The position numbers and the translations under genes were made by a program. The notes below the pieces were generated by a model, which had not been told where the DNA came from, searched no databases, and was given only the letters and a program-made list of their open reading frames with translations. DNA of 38,391 bases from Caldifarciminota bacterium (GTDB lineage: Bacteria > Hydrothermota > 32-111), in contig JAUVJU010000004.1 of NCBI GenBank assembly GCA_030592285.1, positions 1 through 38,391 of the forward strand. Direction: 5' to 3'. This document shows, piece after piece, positions 16,393 through 24,032 of the stretch (position 1 is the stretch's first letter; each line of letters begins with the position of its first letter).

Positions 16393-17654
16393 TATTCCTC
16401 CTTTTTTATAGCAATAGGTGTATTGCCTTTTATTTCAATCACCTCTGCTTTTATAACAGTGCCTATATCAAAAAGTCCTTTTATAACTATCATTCTATCA
16501 CCTTCATCCCGACCAATACAATCATTCTCTGATTTCTTACTCTTTCTCTCAATAAGAACTTTTACTGTTTTTCCTTTTAATGTTGCCATTTTCTCTATTT
16601 TAATGGAATTTTGAATTTTAATCAAGTGTTTTAATCGTCTTAATTTTATATTCTCATCAGCATCATTCATAAATCCGGCAAGTGAATAATTTCGCTTTGA
16701 AAATTTATACATAAATGCATCATCAAATCTTACTTCCAAAATTACCTTCATTGTTTCATTAAAGTCATGCTCCGTTTCAAAAGGAAATCCTGTCATAACA
16801 TCTGTTGTTATTGCTACATCTTTAATTATTTGTTTAAGCATATTGATCTTCTTCAGATAATCTGTTTGTAAGTAACCTCTATGCATCATTTTAAGGATCT
16901 TATCCGAACCACTCTGAAATGGTAAATGTACACTATTCATAATGTTTTCTTTATCAGCAATTATCCTGATCAGTAATTCATTGAAATCCTTTGGATGTGA
17001 TGTAAGAAATCTTATACGATAATTTTTGAATATATTTGCTATTTCTATTAACAATTCAGGAAATCTCTTTCCTCTGTAATTATAGGAATTAACATTCTGT
17101 CCCAAGAGAAGTATCTCCCCTGTTTTTGTATTTATACTACTTTCAATCTGTTTAAATATGCTATCAGGTGAAAATGAGATTTCTTTTCCCCTAAGATAAG
17201 GGACTATACAATAAGAACAAAAATTGTTACATCCCTTCATTATAGAAATAAATAAACTAACATTATTTCTTATTCGTGCATTTGTGTAATTCCCTTCACC
17301 CTCAGTATCACGCATATCAACAAATCCATTCATATTTATAATGTCTGATATCCTATCATAATGTGTAGTACCAATAAGCCCATTAATATGCTTAGGATAC
17401 TCCTTTAATGCAGTAGCAAGACAACCAATTATATATATACGGGCATTTTTCTTTATCTGGGATTTCATTGAATTAACAAATCCAATTGCCCTTTTTTCTG
17501 CATGTTCTCTTACAGAACATCCATTGACAAAAATGATATCTGCATCATCAATTGTATATGATTCAGTGTGATCTCTCATACCCATATAATCCCTTATCAC
17601 ATTTGAATCATATTTGTTCATCTGACATCCATATGTAGCAATAAAAAACTTCAT
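16392..17654 (-). CDS. miaB: tRNA methylthiotransferase MiaB
   Basis: Radical-SAM enzyme adding the methylthio group to i6A37 of tRNAs that read UNN codons. The three domains are visible. The N-terminal UPF0004 cluster ligands are Cys10 (T-Y-G-C-Q-M-N), Cys46 (N-G-C-S-V-R-E-H-A-E) and Cys78 (I-G-C-L-A). The radical-SAM motif C-N-N-F-C-S-Y-C has Cys142, 146 and 149, followed by Y-L-R-G-K-E. A C-terminal TRAM domain covers ~355-418. C-S-V-R-E-H-A-E-K-R and Q-M-N-K-Y-D-S favour MiaB over MtaB or RimO. It is the first gene of the long minus-strand unit, with its own promoter and GGAG five bases before the ATG. Confidence 0.94.
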   Translation of the reverse strand: MKFFIATYGCQMNKYDSNVIRDYMGMRDHTESYTIDDADIIFVNGCSVREHAEKRAIGFVNSMKSQIKKNARIYIIGCLATALKEYPKHINGLIGTTHYDRISDIINMNGFVDMRDTEGEGNYTNARIRNNVSLFISIMKGCNNFCSYCIVPYLRGKEISFSPDSIFKQIESSINTKTGEILLLGQNVNSYNYRGKRFPELLIEIANIFKNYRIRFLTSHPKDFNELLIRIIADKENIMNSVHLPFQSGSDKILKMMHRGYLQTDYLKKINMLKQIIKDVAITTDVMTGFPFETEHDFNETMKVILEVRFDDAFMYKFSKRNYSLAGFMNDADENIKLRRLKHLIKIQNSIKIEKMATLKGKTVKVLIERKSKKSENDCIGRDEGDRMIVIKGLFDIGTVIKAEVIEIKGNTPIAIKKEE

Positions 17655-17684
17655 AAATCTCCATTATTGATTTGATTGAATTTC

Positions 17685-17712
17685 ATTATAAACAATTAGA
17701 ACCATAAATCAA
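17685..17712 (-). promoter_or_regulatory. Promoter of the miaB-to-deaminase operon
   Basis: Minus strand TTGATT (17707-17712), a 16-base spacer and a perfect TATAAT (17685-17690), about 30 bases before the miaB ATG. The genes downstream are nearly all overlapping, so this may drive the whole 12-kb unit. Confidence 0.6.
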
Positions 17713-17817
17713 TATAGTATAATCATGATGAATCATATATACACCCTCTTACCACTCCTCACCCAGCAATACATTTATTCAAACATCATCCTCCCAATAC
17801 ACACTTATATCACCACT
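17713..17817. other. Gene-free, G-depleted spacer
   Basis: Part of a gap of about 440 bases between miaB and the TPR gene. From 17731 to 17820 the plus strand has a single G in 90 bases and is rich in A, C and T. No gene or fold is evident. It ends at the inverted-repeat element. Confidence 0.6.
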
Positions 17818-18043
17818 TACTGGGGACGGGGTGTGTTTTTATGTTTTTTTTTCTTGCAATTCAAAAAATATTGAATTATATATGAATTCTAAATTCTAAG
17901 ATTTCAAAAAATCAAACTCTTTATTCATGCAGGTTTCAGCTGTTACAATTTTTTAAATACTATTTCCATACAATTCTTAATTTCCAAATTTACAGCAAGA
18001 TATTACTTTTAAAAAAACATAAAAACACACCCCGTCCCCAGTA
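17818..18043. mobile_element. MITE-like element with perfect 33-bp inverted ends
   Basis: Positions 17818-17850 and 18011-18043 are exact reverse complements over 33 bases. Each arm runs from TACTGGGGACGGGGTGTG at the outer edge to an A/T homopolymer at the inner edge. The 160-base interior is AT-rich, has no open frame of note, and holds a smaller hairpin (AATTCAA / TTGAATT near 17867-17890). The GC-rich outer ends contrast sharply with the local DNA. The size, perfect arms and lack of coding fit a miniature inverted-repeat element moved by an enzyme encoded elsewhere. It could also be a REP-type element tied to an IS200-like transposase. I see no target-site duplication. Confidence 0.75.
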
Positions 18044-18098
18044 TGTAACGCTATTTATTTACTTGTGGGTATTTTCTTTTCAAGTTTTTCCACTTCTA

Positions 18099-19532
18099 TT
18101 AGCCACGTTGTTGCACCATTTTTTTTGAAAATAATTTTTCTATCCTTTCAAGCCATACTATTGACCCACTTTTTTTAAATATTTTCCTTGCCTGTTTCAA
18201 ATGACTTTTTCCTTCCATTAATTCATTTTCATGCAAAAGAATGTTTGCAAGTTCATAAAGTGATTTTGCAAGTTCAATATTTCTTCCTGTTTTTTTAGCA
18301 ATAGAAGCTGATCTTTTTAAATATGATATTGCCTTCCTTATATTCTTCATATCTTTCTTCATACTTGTAACTGTATTCTTATACAATGCTTTTCCCATTG
18401 CTCTCAAAGTGCGAATTTCATCCTCTTTCTCATTAGTTTTTTTCACAAAAGAATATGCCTGTTTAGCAAATATTAATGATTTTTTGTAATTTTTCTGAAC
18501 ATAATTCAGTTCAGATAGATTTGTATAAACCCCAGTTAAAATTATTTTATTGTCATTTTCTGTTAGGATAAGTTTTGCTCTTTCAAGATACATATTTGCT
18601 TTATGATATTTACCAAGATAAATATAGAGTTCTCCAATATTACTACATGCTAATCCAATTCCAAGCTTATAATCCATTTCTTCAGCTATAAGTAGATATT
18701 TTTTAATATAATTCAAAGCAATCTCAAATTCATCCTTACTATAATATGCAACTCCAATATTAGCAGATGCCATACCAATCCCCTGCCTATCCCCTAATTC
18801 CTCTGATATAGAAAGATGCTTTTTATAATATTTAAGGGCAATGTCAATCTCCCCTCTATCATCATAAACAATACCAATATTTCCTGAGGCTATTCCAATT
18901 CCCCTTTTATATCCCAATTCCTTTGCTATTGAAAGTTGTTTATTATGATATTTTAATGCCTTTTTCAATTCACCCTTATTTCTATAAATTACTCCCATAT
19001 TAGAATATACAATTCCAACATCATTTTTTTGACCCAATTTTTCTGATATTTTAAGGGATTTCTTCAAATTTATTAATGCTCTATCCAATTCACCCTTATG
19101 CCAATATGTAGTTCCAATATTATTTAATGTCATACTAATACCATGCTCATTTTTTATTTTTTTGTATATACTCATTGTTCTTCTAAAATATTTTAATGCA
19201 ATCTCATAATCACCTTTTTGAGATGAAAGCTGCCCAAGATTTCCAAGACCATCAGCAAAAAATTCCGGATTCCTTTTCTCATTAATTTTTTTAAGGGCTT
19301 TTTCAATTATTTCTTTGCATGTTTTATAATCCCTTTCTGCCATTAAAATTGTATTAGCCATCAATATCATCATTTCTGCAATCATGAATTGATTATGATT
19401 TTCATTTTTTTTACATAATGTTATTATTTTTTTATAATCATCTATTGAATTATCATATTTTCCTATAAATCTATATATATCTGCTCGGTGTTTCAATGCG
19501 TTAATAAAATATTTTTTCTTTTCTTTTATCAT
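18099..19532 (-). CDS. Tetratricopeptide-repeat protein (stand-alone, end possibly frameshifted)
   Basis: 477 residues composed almost entirely of TPR units. Central repeats have a 40-residue period (A-L-K-Y-x-K-K-x-L-S-I-x-x-E-L-G-x-x-x-G-I-G-x-A-x-x-N-I-G), the LGN/Rapsyn-like form found in bacterial regulatory proteins, often attached to cyclase or kinase domains; no such catalytic domain is present here. No signal peptide, so cytoplasmic and probably a protein-binding scaffold. AGGAG lies five bases before the ATG. The C-terminus is odd: after F-K-K-S-G-S-I-V-W-L-E-R-I-E-K-L the frame ends ten residues later. A second copy of that motif (N-G-A-T-T-W-L-I-E-V-E-K-L) follows in another frame past an A8 run, reaching a stop at 18055. 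Confidence 0.85.
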   Translation of the reverse strand: MIKEKKKYFINALKHRADIYRFIGKYDNSIDDYKKIITLCKKNENHNQFMIAEMMILMANTILMAERDYKTCKEIIEKALKKINEKRNPEFFADGLGNLGQLSSQKGDYEIALKYFRRTMSIYKKIKNEHGISMTLNNIGTTYWHKGELDRALINLKKSLKISEKLGQKNDVGIVYSNMGVIYRNKGELKKALKYHNKQLSIAKELGYKRGIGIASGNIGIVYDDRGEIDIALKYYKKHLSISEELGDRQGIGMASANIGVAYYSKDEFEIALNYIKKYLLIAEEMDYKLGIGLACSNIGELYIYLGKYHKANMYLERAKLILTENDNKIILTGVYTNLSELNYVQKNYKKSLIFAKQAYSFVKKTNEKEDEIRTLRAMGKALYKNTVTSMKKDMKNIRKAISYLKRSASIAKKTGRNIELAKSLYELANILLHENELMEGKSHLKQARKIFKKSGSIVWLERIEKLFSKKMVQQRG

Positions 19533-19611
19533 TCTCCTGACTCCTTTGCTATATTAAAAATATAGTATTATTATTGTAATAATTATGTTTAATAAAGTCA
19601 ATGAATATTTC

Positions 19612-19634
19612 TAATCTCAATTTTTTTGAGATTA
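19612..19634. terminator. Hairpin downstream of rmlA, possible terminator
   Basis: TAATCTCAA and TTGAGATTA form a perfect nine-base stem around a five-T loop, about ten bases past the rmlA stop. There is no T-tract on the minus strand after it, so intrinsic termination is uncertain. Confidence 0.35.
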
Positions 19635-19644
19635 ATCTGATACA

Positions 19645-20505
19645 TTACATTAATAGTTTTTCTATGTAATTTTTGTATGAGCAGGTTGGGTATGATTTAA
19701 TAAGTGACTTCAAGGAATTTTTATCAATATATTTCATATTATATGCAATTTCTTCAATGCAGCCAATTTTTAATGATTGCCGTTTTTCCATTGTTTCAAT
19801 AAAGTTACTGGCATCCATAAGTGATGAAGGGGTACCTGTGTCAAGCCATGCAAATCCCCGCCCTAATTTTATTACATTTAATCTATTCTGTTTCAAATAT
19901 ACATTATTTACATCTGTAATCTCAAATTCACCCCTGTCTGAAGGTTTAAGTTCCGATGCAACCCTTGAACATGTTTCATCATAAATATATAATCCGGGAA
20001 CTGCATAATGCGATTTAGATACTTTGGGCTTTTCAATTATACTAATCGTTTTGTTATTTTCAAATTGAATAACTCCATATCTTTCCGGATTTGATACATA
20101 ATAACCAAATATTGTTGCTCCTTTATTATTTTTTATAGCATTTCTCAGAAAATCATATGAACCATAAAATATATTATCTCCTAAAATTAATACAATTTGT
20201 TCATTATCAATAAATTCACTTCCTATTATCAATGATTGAGCAATACCCTCGGGTTTATCTTGGATCTCATAGGATATTTTTATACCAAGATGTGTGCCAT
20301 CTTTTAAAAGTTTCTTTAAAAATGGTATTGTTATTGAATTAGTAATAATGAGAATATCCTTTATTCCACCAAGCATTAATGTTGATAGAGGATAATAGAT
20401 CATGGGTTTGTCATATACCATAATTAATTGTTTTGAATATATTGTTGACACCGGAAACATTCTACTTCCTGCTCCACCTGCTAGTATTATACCTTTTGTT
20501 TTCAT
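19645..20505 (-). CDS. rmlA: Glucose-1-phosphate thymidylyltransferase RmlA
   Basis: Makes dTDP-glucose from glucose-1-phosphate and dTTP, the first step towards dTDP-L-rhamnose and other dTDP-deoxysugars. The 286-residue length is typical. The nucleotide-binding loop is L-A-G-G-A-G-S-R-M-F-P, then S-K-Q-L-I-M-V-Y-D-K-P-M-I-Y-Y-P-L-S. Also seen are I-L-G-D-N-I-F-Y-G (metal-binding Asp), R-Y-G-V-I, I-I-E-K-P and G-R-G-F-A-W-L-D-T-G-T. The usual S-G-T-R of the loop is A-G-S-R here, a mild variation. It starts four bases after the rmlB stop and is in the same operon. rmlC and rmlD are not in the window, so the final sugar is unknown. Confidence 0.95.
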   Translation of the reverse strand: MKTKGIILAGGAGSRMFPVSTIYSKQLIMVYDKPMIYYPLSTLMLGGIKDILIITNSITIPFLKKLLKDGTHLGIKISYEIQDKPEGIAQSLIIGSEFIDNEQIVLILGDNIFYGSYDFLRNAIKNNKGATIFGYYVSNPERYGVIQFENNKTISIIEKPKVSKSHYAVPGLYIYDETCSRVASELKPSDRGEFEITDVNNVYLKQNRLNVIKLGRGFAWLDTGTPSSLMDASNFIETMEKRQSLKIGCIEEIAYNMKYIDKNSLKSLIKSYPTCSYKNYIEKLLM

Positions 20506-20509
20506 ACTG

Positions 20510-21526
20510 CTATTCCTTCATTTTATAATTATTATTATAATAATCCCTATAACTGCCATCAATGCATTCCTCTGCCCATTTTATATTGTCCTTATACCAC
20601 TGAATGGTTTTTTCTATTGCTATTTCAAATATATGTTTTGATTCAAAATTCAATTCCTTTCTTATTTTTGATGGGTCTATTCCATATCTTCTGTCATGTC
20701 CCTTTCTATCTTTCACATACTCTATTAAAGATTCATTTTTATTCATAATTTTCAAAATCATTTTTAATATATCAATATTCCTAATTTCATTTTCTGAACC
20801 AATATTATAGATCTCACCAATCTTCCCATTTTCAATAATACTAAATAATGCTTCAACATGATCCTCTACAAATATCCAATCCCTTATATTTAATCCATCT
20901 CCATATAGAGGTATAGATTTGTTTTTCAATGCTCTGTATATTATAAGAGGAATAAATTTCTCAGGGAATTGATATGGTCCGAAGTTATTTGAACATCTTG
21001 AAATAATTGCAGGAAACTTATGCGTTCTATAGTACGATCCTACCAGCATATCAGCTCCTGCCTTAGATGCAGCATAAGGATTAGATGGATATATCTGTGA
21101 CTTTTCAGTAAATCTTTCTGCTAATTCATTTTCAAGATCCCCATATACTTCATCAGTTGATATCTGTAAAAATCTATCAATATTATATTTTCTTGCAATA
21201 TCCATTAATATCCCTGTACCCAATATATTTGTTTTTATAAAACCATTACTTCCCATTATAGATCTATCAACATGTGACTCAGCAGCGAAGTTCACTACAA
21301 TGCTTATTTTATATTTCTTAAAAATACTTTCAACTAAACCTTCATCACAAATATCACCTTTTATAAATACATAATTCTTTTTATCCTCAATATCATTGAG
21401 ATTTTTAAGATTACCTGCATAATTAAGAATATCTAAATTAATGATCTTTAAATCCCTTTTTACAGCATTTCTTACAAAACTGCTTCCAATGAAGCCAGCT
21501 CCGCCAGTTACAAAAATATTATCCAT
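20510..21526 (-). CDS. rmlB: dTDP-glucose 4,6-dehydratase RmlB
   Basis: Converts dTDP-glucose to dTDP-4-keto-6-deoxyglucose using bound NAD+. 338 residues of the extended short-chain dehydrogenase fold. The Rossmann motif is T-G-G-A-G-F-I-G-S at 7-15. The catalytic residues are Thr124-Asp125-Glu126 in S-T-D-E-V-Y-G and the Tyr151-x3-Lys155 pair in Y-A-A-S-K-A-G-A-D. A-A-E-S-H-V-D-R-S-I, C-S-N-N-F-G-P-Y-Q-F-P-E-K and G-D-G-L-N-I-R-D-W-I are also diagnostic. It has its own promoter and a GGAG site four bases before the ATG. With rmlA downstream it forms a two-gene sugar-nucleotide operon for surface glycans. Confidence 0.96.
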   Translation of the reverse strand: MDNIFVTGGAGFIGSSFVRNAVKRDLKIINLDILNYAGNLKNLNDIEDKKNYVFIKGDICDEGLVESIFKKYKISIVVNFAAESHVDRSIMGSNGFIKTNILGTGILMDIARKYNIDRFLQISTDEVYGDLENELAERFTEKSQIYPSNPYAASKAGADMLVGSYYRTHKFPAIISRCSNNFGPYQFPEKFIPLIIYRALKNKSIPLYGDGLNIRDWIFVEDHVEALFSIIENGKIGEIYNIGSENEIRNIDILKMILKIMNKNESLIEYVKDRKGHDRRYGIDPSKIRKELNFESKHIFEIAIEKTIQWYKDNIKWAEECIDGSYRDYYNNNYKMKE

Positions 21527-21544
21527 TATTCTCCTTTTTAATTT

Positions 21545-21572
21545 ATTATATAGGAGCTTAATTAATAGTCAA
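21545..21572 (-). promoter_or_regulatory. Promoter of rmlB-rmlA
   Basis: Minus strand TTGACT (21567-21572), a 16-base spacer and TATAAT (21545-21550), about 20 bases before the rmlB ATG. The 16-base spacer matches the other promoters found in this window. Confidence 0.65.
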
Positions 21573-21619
21573 TGTATTAATGAATAAAAATCATTTAAAC
21601 ATTTCTAATGAATACTACT

Positions 21620-22105
21620 GTTATTACCATAAAAAAATGTCCCCTCTATTGCACATAAGAATGCTAATAGCGGAGGAGGACCCTTCGACTTACTCAAGGC
21701 AGGTCAAGAAAGAGGAGCAATATATTCTTCAAATTATTCAGAATATAAATCTGCTATTGGATTACTCTTAACAGAAGCGGACGAAGACAAACAATAAGGA
21801 GAGCATCTGTGATACAATTGAATCTACTATACTCGCAGCAGCTCCTCTTATTGTTTGTGTGAGGTAGCATGCCAGGAAGAAATAAAGGTTCTTTGTAACA
21901 TATTCCTCGAATTACTCCTGTTCAATTTATTCCTCGAATTACTCCTGTTCAATTTATTCCTCGAATTACTCAGAATAAACCTTTACTTGTGTGACGGAGC
22001 AAAGGTAGGCATTACTATATATCACCAAAAGGCATACTCCGAATAATTTGAGGAATGTGTTATTATTAATAGTAATTTAAGGGGACATTCTTTATTGGTA
22101 ACAAC
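21620..22105. mobile_element. Degenerate non-coding element with 26-bp inverted ends
   Basis: The ends 21620-21645 and 22080-22105 are inverted copies of each other, matching at 22 of 26 positions, with AATGTCCCCT/AGGGGACATT exact. Outside them an imperfect direct repeat (15 of 17; AATACTACT exact) occurs at 21603-21619 and 22109-22125 and may be a target-site duplication. Inside are an 11-base stem ACAAACAATAA/TTATTGTTTGT (21787-21797 and 21848-21858), the 27-bp tandem array, and a 21-base unit present in plus orientation at 21897 and inverted at 22041. Short open frames here have no ribosome-binding sites and follow the repeats, so I do not call genes. It lies between the divergent rmlB and rpsT promoters. 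Confidence 0.6.
21901..21971. repeat. 27-bp tandem repeat, 2.6 copies
   Basis: Two exact copies of a 27-base unit beginning TATTCCTCGAATTACTC (21901-21927, 21928-21954) and a partial third copy of 17 bases. The first part of the unit is the dispersed 21-base motif also found at 5164-5184. Confidence 0.85.
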
Positions 22106-22124
22106 ACATTCTTATAAATACTAC

Positions 22125-22155
22125 TTGACTTTATTGATAATTTGTATAATATAAT
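22125..22155 (+). promoter_or_regulatory. Promoter of rpsT
   Basis: TTGACT at 22125-22130 is followed by two overlapping TATAAT hexamers at 22145-22150 and 22150-22155, giving spacers of 14 or 19 bases, neither ideal. AT-rich initiation region, about 30 bases before the start codon. The -35 touches the right-hand flanking direct repeat of the neighbouring element. Confidence 0.5.
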
Positions 22156-22184
22156 AAACTTAATGAACACTTAAGGAGGTTTAA

Positions 22185-22430
22185 TTGCCTAATCATAAAT
22201 CATTTAAAAAAACAGTGATAAAAAATGAATTGAAAAGAAAACGCAACAAGGGACATAAAACAAAAATAAAGAATCTTTTTAAAGCAGTAGAAACAGTAGA
22301 GAACAATGATAAAAAAACTGAAATGTTGAAAAATGGTTATAAGATCATTGATAAGGCATGTGCAGCTCATGTTTTAAAGAAGAATAAAGCAGCAAGAAAG
22401 AAATCTCAGTTAGCTAAATTACTATCATAA
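22185..22430 (+). CDS. rpsT: 30S ribosomal protein S20
   Basis: 81 residues, highly basic, all-helical, a 16S-rRNA-binding protein of the 30S body. The N-terminal P-N-H-K-S-F-K-K-T and the C-terminal I-I-D-K-A-C-A-A-H-V-L-K-K-N-K-A-A-R-K-K-S follow the S20 pattern (D-K-A-A-x-K-x-I-x-K-N-x-A-x-R-x-K-S-R-L). The start is TTG, fixed by a perfect AAGGAGGT (22173-22180) four bases upstream; TTG starts are also a known feature of rpsT in other bacteria. Monocistronic, with its own promoter and terminator. Confidence 0.95.
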   Translation: MPNHKSFKKTVIKNELKRKRNKGHKTKIKNLFKAVETVENNDKKTEMLKNGYKIIDKACAAHVLKKNKAARKKSQLAKLLS

Positions 22431-22450
22431 TATTTAAGCATTTTAAAATA

Positions 22451-22485
22451 AAAAAAACAGGCATTTAAAAAATGCCTGTTTTTTT
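22451..22485. terminator. Bidirectional rho-independent terminator between rpsT and tonB
   Basis: A 16-base stem (22451-22466 with 22470-22485) around a three-A loop. The core is ACAGGCATTT/AAATGCCTGT flanked by an A-run on the left and a T-run on the right, so it can end transcription from both the plus-strand rpsT and the minus-strand tonB unit. Confidence 0.92.
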
Positions 22486-22507
22486 TATTCTTTATTTTAA
22501 TTCTATT

Positions 22508-23116
22508 TTAGTTTCTTAGGGAAAAATTCACAGGAAATGTTACATATGCTCTTACTGCAATATCTCTTGACATTGCTGGTGTAAAAGTCATTTGATATGC
22601 GGCATTCACTGCTGACGCATCAAGCAGAGGATGTACACTTTTAATCACTTTTACAAGAGAAACGGAACCATCTTTTTCAACAACCAATTCAAGAAATACC
22701 GTTCCTTCAATTCCCAATTGTCTTGCTGCATCAGGATATTTAGGATCAAGCTTAACTAACACCTTTGGTGCATTTTCATAAATTCTATAGATCTCTCCTT
22801 TATGTTCAGTAAGAGATGGATCTTCAAAGGTTGTTTCAAATTCAATATCTTCAGTGATTTCAGAATCATCTGTTGTTTCCTTGATCTTCTTTGGTAATTT
22901 TGGTTTCTCAATGTTTTTGGGTTCCTTTGGCTGATTCAACATTTCATCTGGTAATTTCTCCATAATTGTTTCAGATGTTTTAGCTCTCATCCTATAAGGA
23001 TTAGGATTAAATCTCGGTACAACCTGAAATAGGATAATAAACAGAATTAATGTTGATAATATAGATGTTTTTAATAATGTCGGATACTTTTTCTTCACAT
23101 TATTTGTCTTTTCCAT
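22508..23116 (-). CDS. tonB: TonB-family energy transducer
   Basis: 202 residues: one N-terminal membrane helix (~15-32), a Lys/Pro/Glu-rich periplasmic spacer (~45-110), and a C-terminal TonB domain (~118-200) with Y-P-D-A-A-R-Q-L-G-I-E-G-T-V-F-L-E-L-V-V, D-G-S-V-S, S-V-H-P-L-L-D-A-S-A-V and a final V-N-F-S-L. It should pass proton-motive energy from the ExbB-ExbD complex to outer-membrane transporters. It is the last gene of the exbB-exbD-exbD-tonB set, ten bases after exbD, and is followed by the shared terminator. Confidence 0.93.
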   Translation of the reverse strand: MEKTNNVKKKYPTLLKTSILSTLILFIILFQVVPRFNPNPYRMRAKTSETIMEKLPDEMLNQPKEPKNIEKPKLPKKIKETTDDSEITEDIEFETTFEDPSLTEHKGEIYRIYENAPKVLVKLDPKYPDAARQLGIEGTVFLELVVEKDGSVSLVKVIKSVHPLLDASAVNAAYQMTFTPAMSRDIAVRAYVTFPVNFSLRN

Positions 23117-23125
23117 AATTCACCT

Positions 23126-23548
23126 CTATTTTATATCACTAATTACTCGAGCTGCCAATGAAACTCGTAAAGTATTAGCTTTAATTAATTGACCGAAAAT
23201 ATCATTGGATATCCAGTATGGCGTATCTTTATCTGCCATTATAGAAACAATTACATTAGGATTAATTCGCTTTTTAAGCTGCATAATATCCTTAACCTTT
23301 CCAATAGGAACAATCCTGTCATCAATACTAACAACACCATTATCACCTTTATATCCAACCCAGATATGTGCAATATGCTTGATTGATATTTTCTTTGCAG
23401 CCATTGCCTCAGGCAGTTCAACTTTAAGCCCCTGTTCTGCTTTAAACACAGTTGAGACCATAAAAAATATAAGAAGCAAAAATACAATATCAGATACAGA
23501 CGCTGTATTTATTTCTGCTTTTTCTTTTTCTATTCTTTCAAATTTCAT
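23126..23548 (-). CDS. ExbD/TolR-family protein (second copy)
   Basis: 140 residues with a single membrane helix (S-V-S-D-I-V-F-L-L-L-I-F-F-M-V-S-T-V-F) holding the conserved proton-path Asp, then a periplasmic domain starting G-L-K-V-E-L-P-E-A. The end of the domain (I-K-A-N-T-L-R-V-S-L-A-A) fits the family. It is a paralogue of the ExbD directly upstream. Two ExbD-type subunits next to one ExbB is common in Bacteroidota-like gut and sediment lineages. Confidence 0.92.
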   Translation of the reverse strand: MKFERIEKEKAEINTASVSDIVFLLLIFFMVSTVFKAEQGLKVELPEAMAAKKISIKHIAHIWVGYKGDNGVVSIDDRIVPIGKVKDIMQLKKRINPNVIVSIMADKDTPYWISNDIFGQLIKANTLRVSLAARVISDIK

Positions 23549-23556
23549 TGCTACTC

Positions 23557-24015
23557 CTAATCTTCATCATCTTCTGCAGGAGACAGAGATATTCTTTCTG
23601 TTCTTCCGGTTTTTTCAAAAGCAATTTTCAATTGGTCAAACACCCTTATCATGTATTCGTATTTGGCAAGTCGTGTTGGTATAATAGAGAAAATCAATTT
23701 TTCCTCAATATCCATTTCCAGTATTTCTATTGTTTTATCGGATACATTTCTCCACTCTACAGGTTCAGTAATTTCAGTGCCATCAGCAAAATATGATATT
23801 TTTACATTGCCAAATTTATCAATACGAACTTTGACTATTGTTTCACTTTTAACCTTGATCTCTTCTTTCGAATCTTCAGGCAGAACAATCTGAAGTCCCA
23901 TTTCATTGTTAAATACGGTTGTTACCATAAAAAAGATGAGAAGAAGAAATACAATATCTCCCATAGATGCAGTGGGAATGTCAACACTAAATTTTCTTTT
24001 CTTTTTAAACATCAT
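23557..24015 (-). CDS. exbD: ExbD/TolR-family protein (first copy)
   Basis: 152 residues, with a basic N-terminus (K-K-K-R-K-F), then A-S-M-G-D-I-V-F-L-L-L-I-F-F-M-V-T-T-V-F containing the conserved helix Asp, and a periplasmic domain beginning G-L-Q-I-V-L-P-E-D. Differs from the other ExbD by a longer middle insertion (~70-100) and an acidic tail (A-E-D-D-E-D). GGAG is seven bases before the ATG. Forms the proton channel with ExbB. Confidence 0.93.
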   Translation of the reverse strand: MMFKKKRKFSVDIPTASMGDIVFLLLIFFMVTTVFNNEMGLQIVLPEDSKEEIKVKSETIVKVRIDKFGNVKISYFADGTEITEPVEWRNVSDKTIEILEMDIEEKLIFSIIPTRLAKYEYMIRVFDQLKIAFEKTGRTERISLSPAEDDED

Positions 24016-24032
24016 TTTATTACTCCAAATTT

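Noticed and set aside
21787-21858. Riboswitch or structured ncRNA upstream of rpsT
   Set aside because: The 11-base stem with a 50-base loop lies upstream of the rpsT promoter and within the inverted-end element, so it is better explained as part of that element.
21901-21971. Possible CRISPR array
   Set aside because: Tandem copies are contiguous with no unique spacers, only 2.6 units, and no cas genes are present.
21580-22046. Short plus-strand open frames, one encoding a nine-residue repeat (FLELLLFNL)
   Set aside because: The 27-base repeat is a multiple of three and automatically makes a repeating peptide. There is no ribosome-binding site, the frames sit inside a repeat element, and the sequence follows repeat structure instead of codon use.
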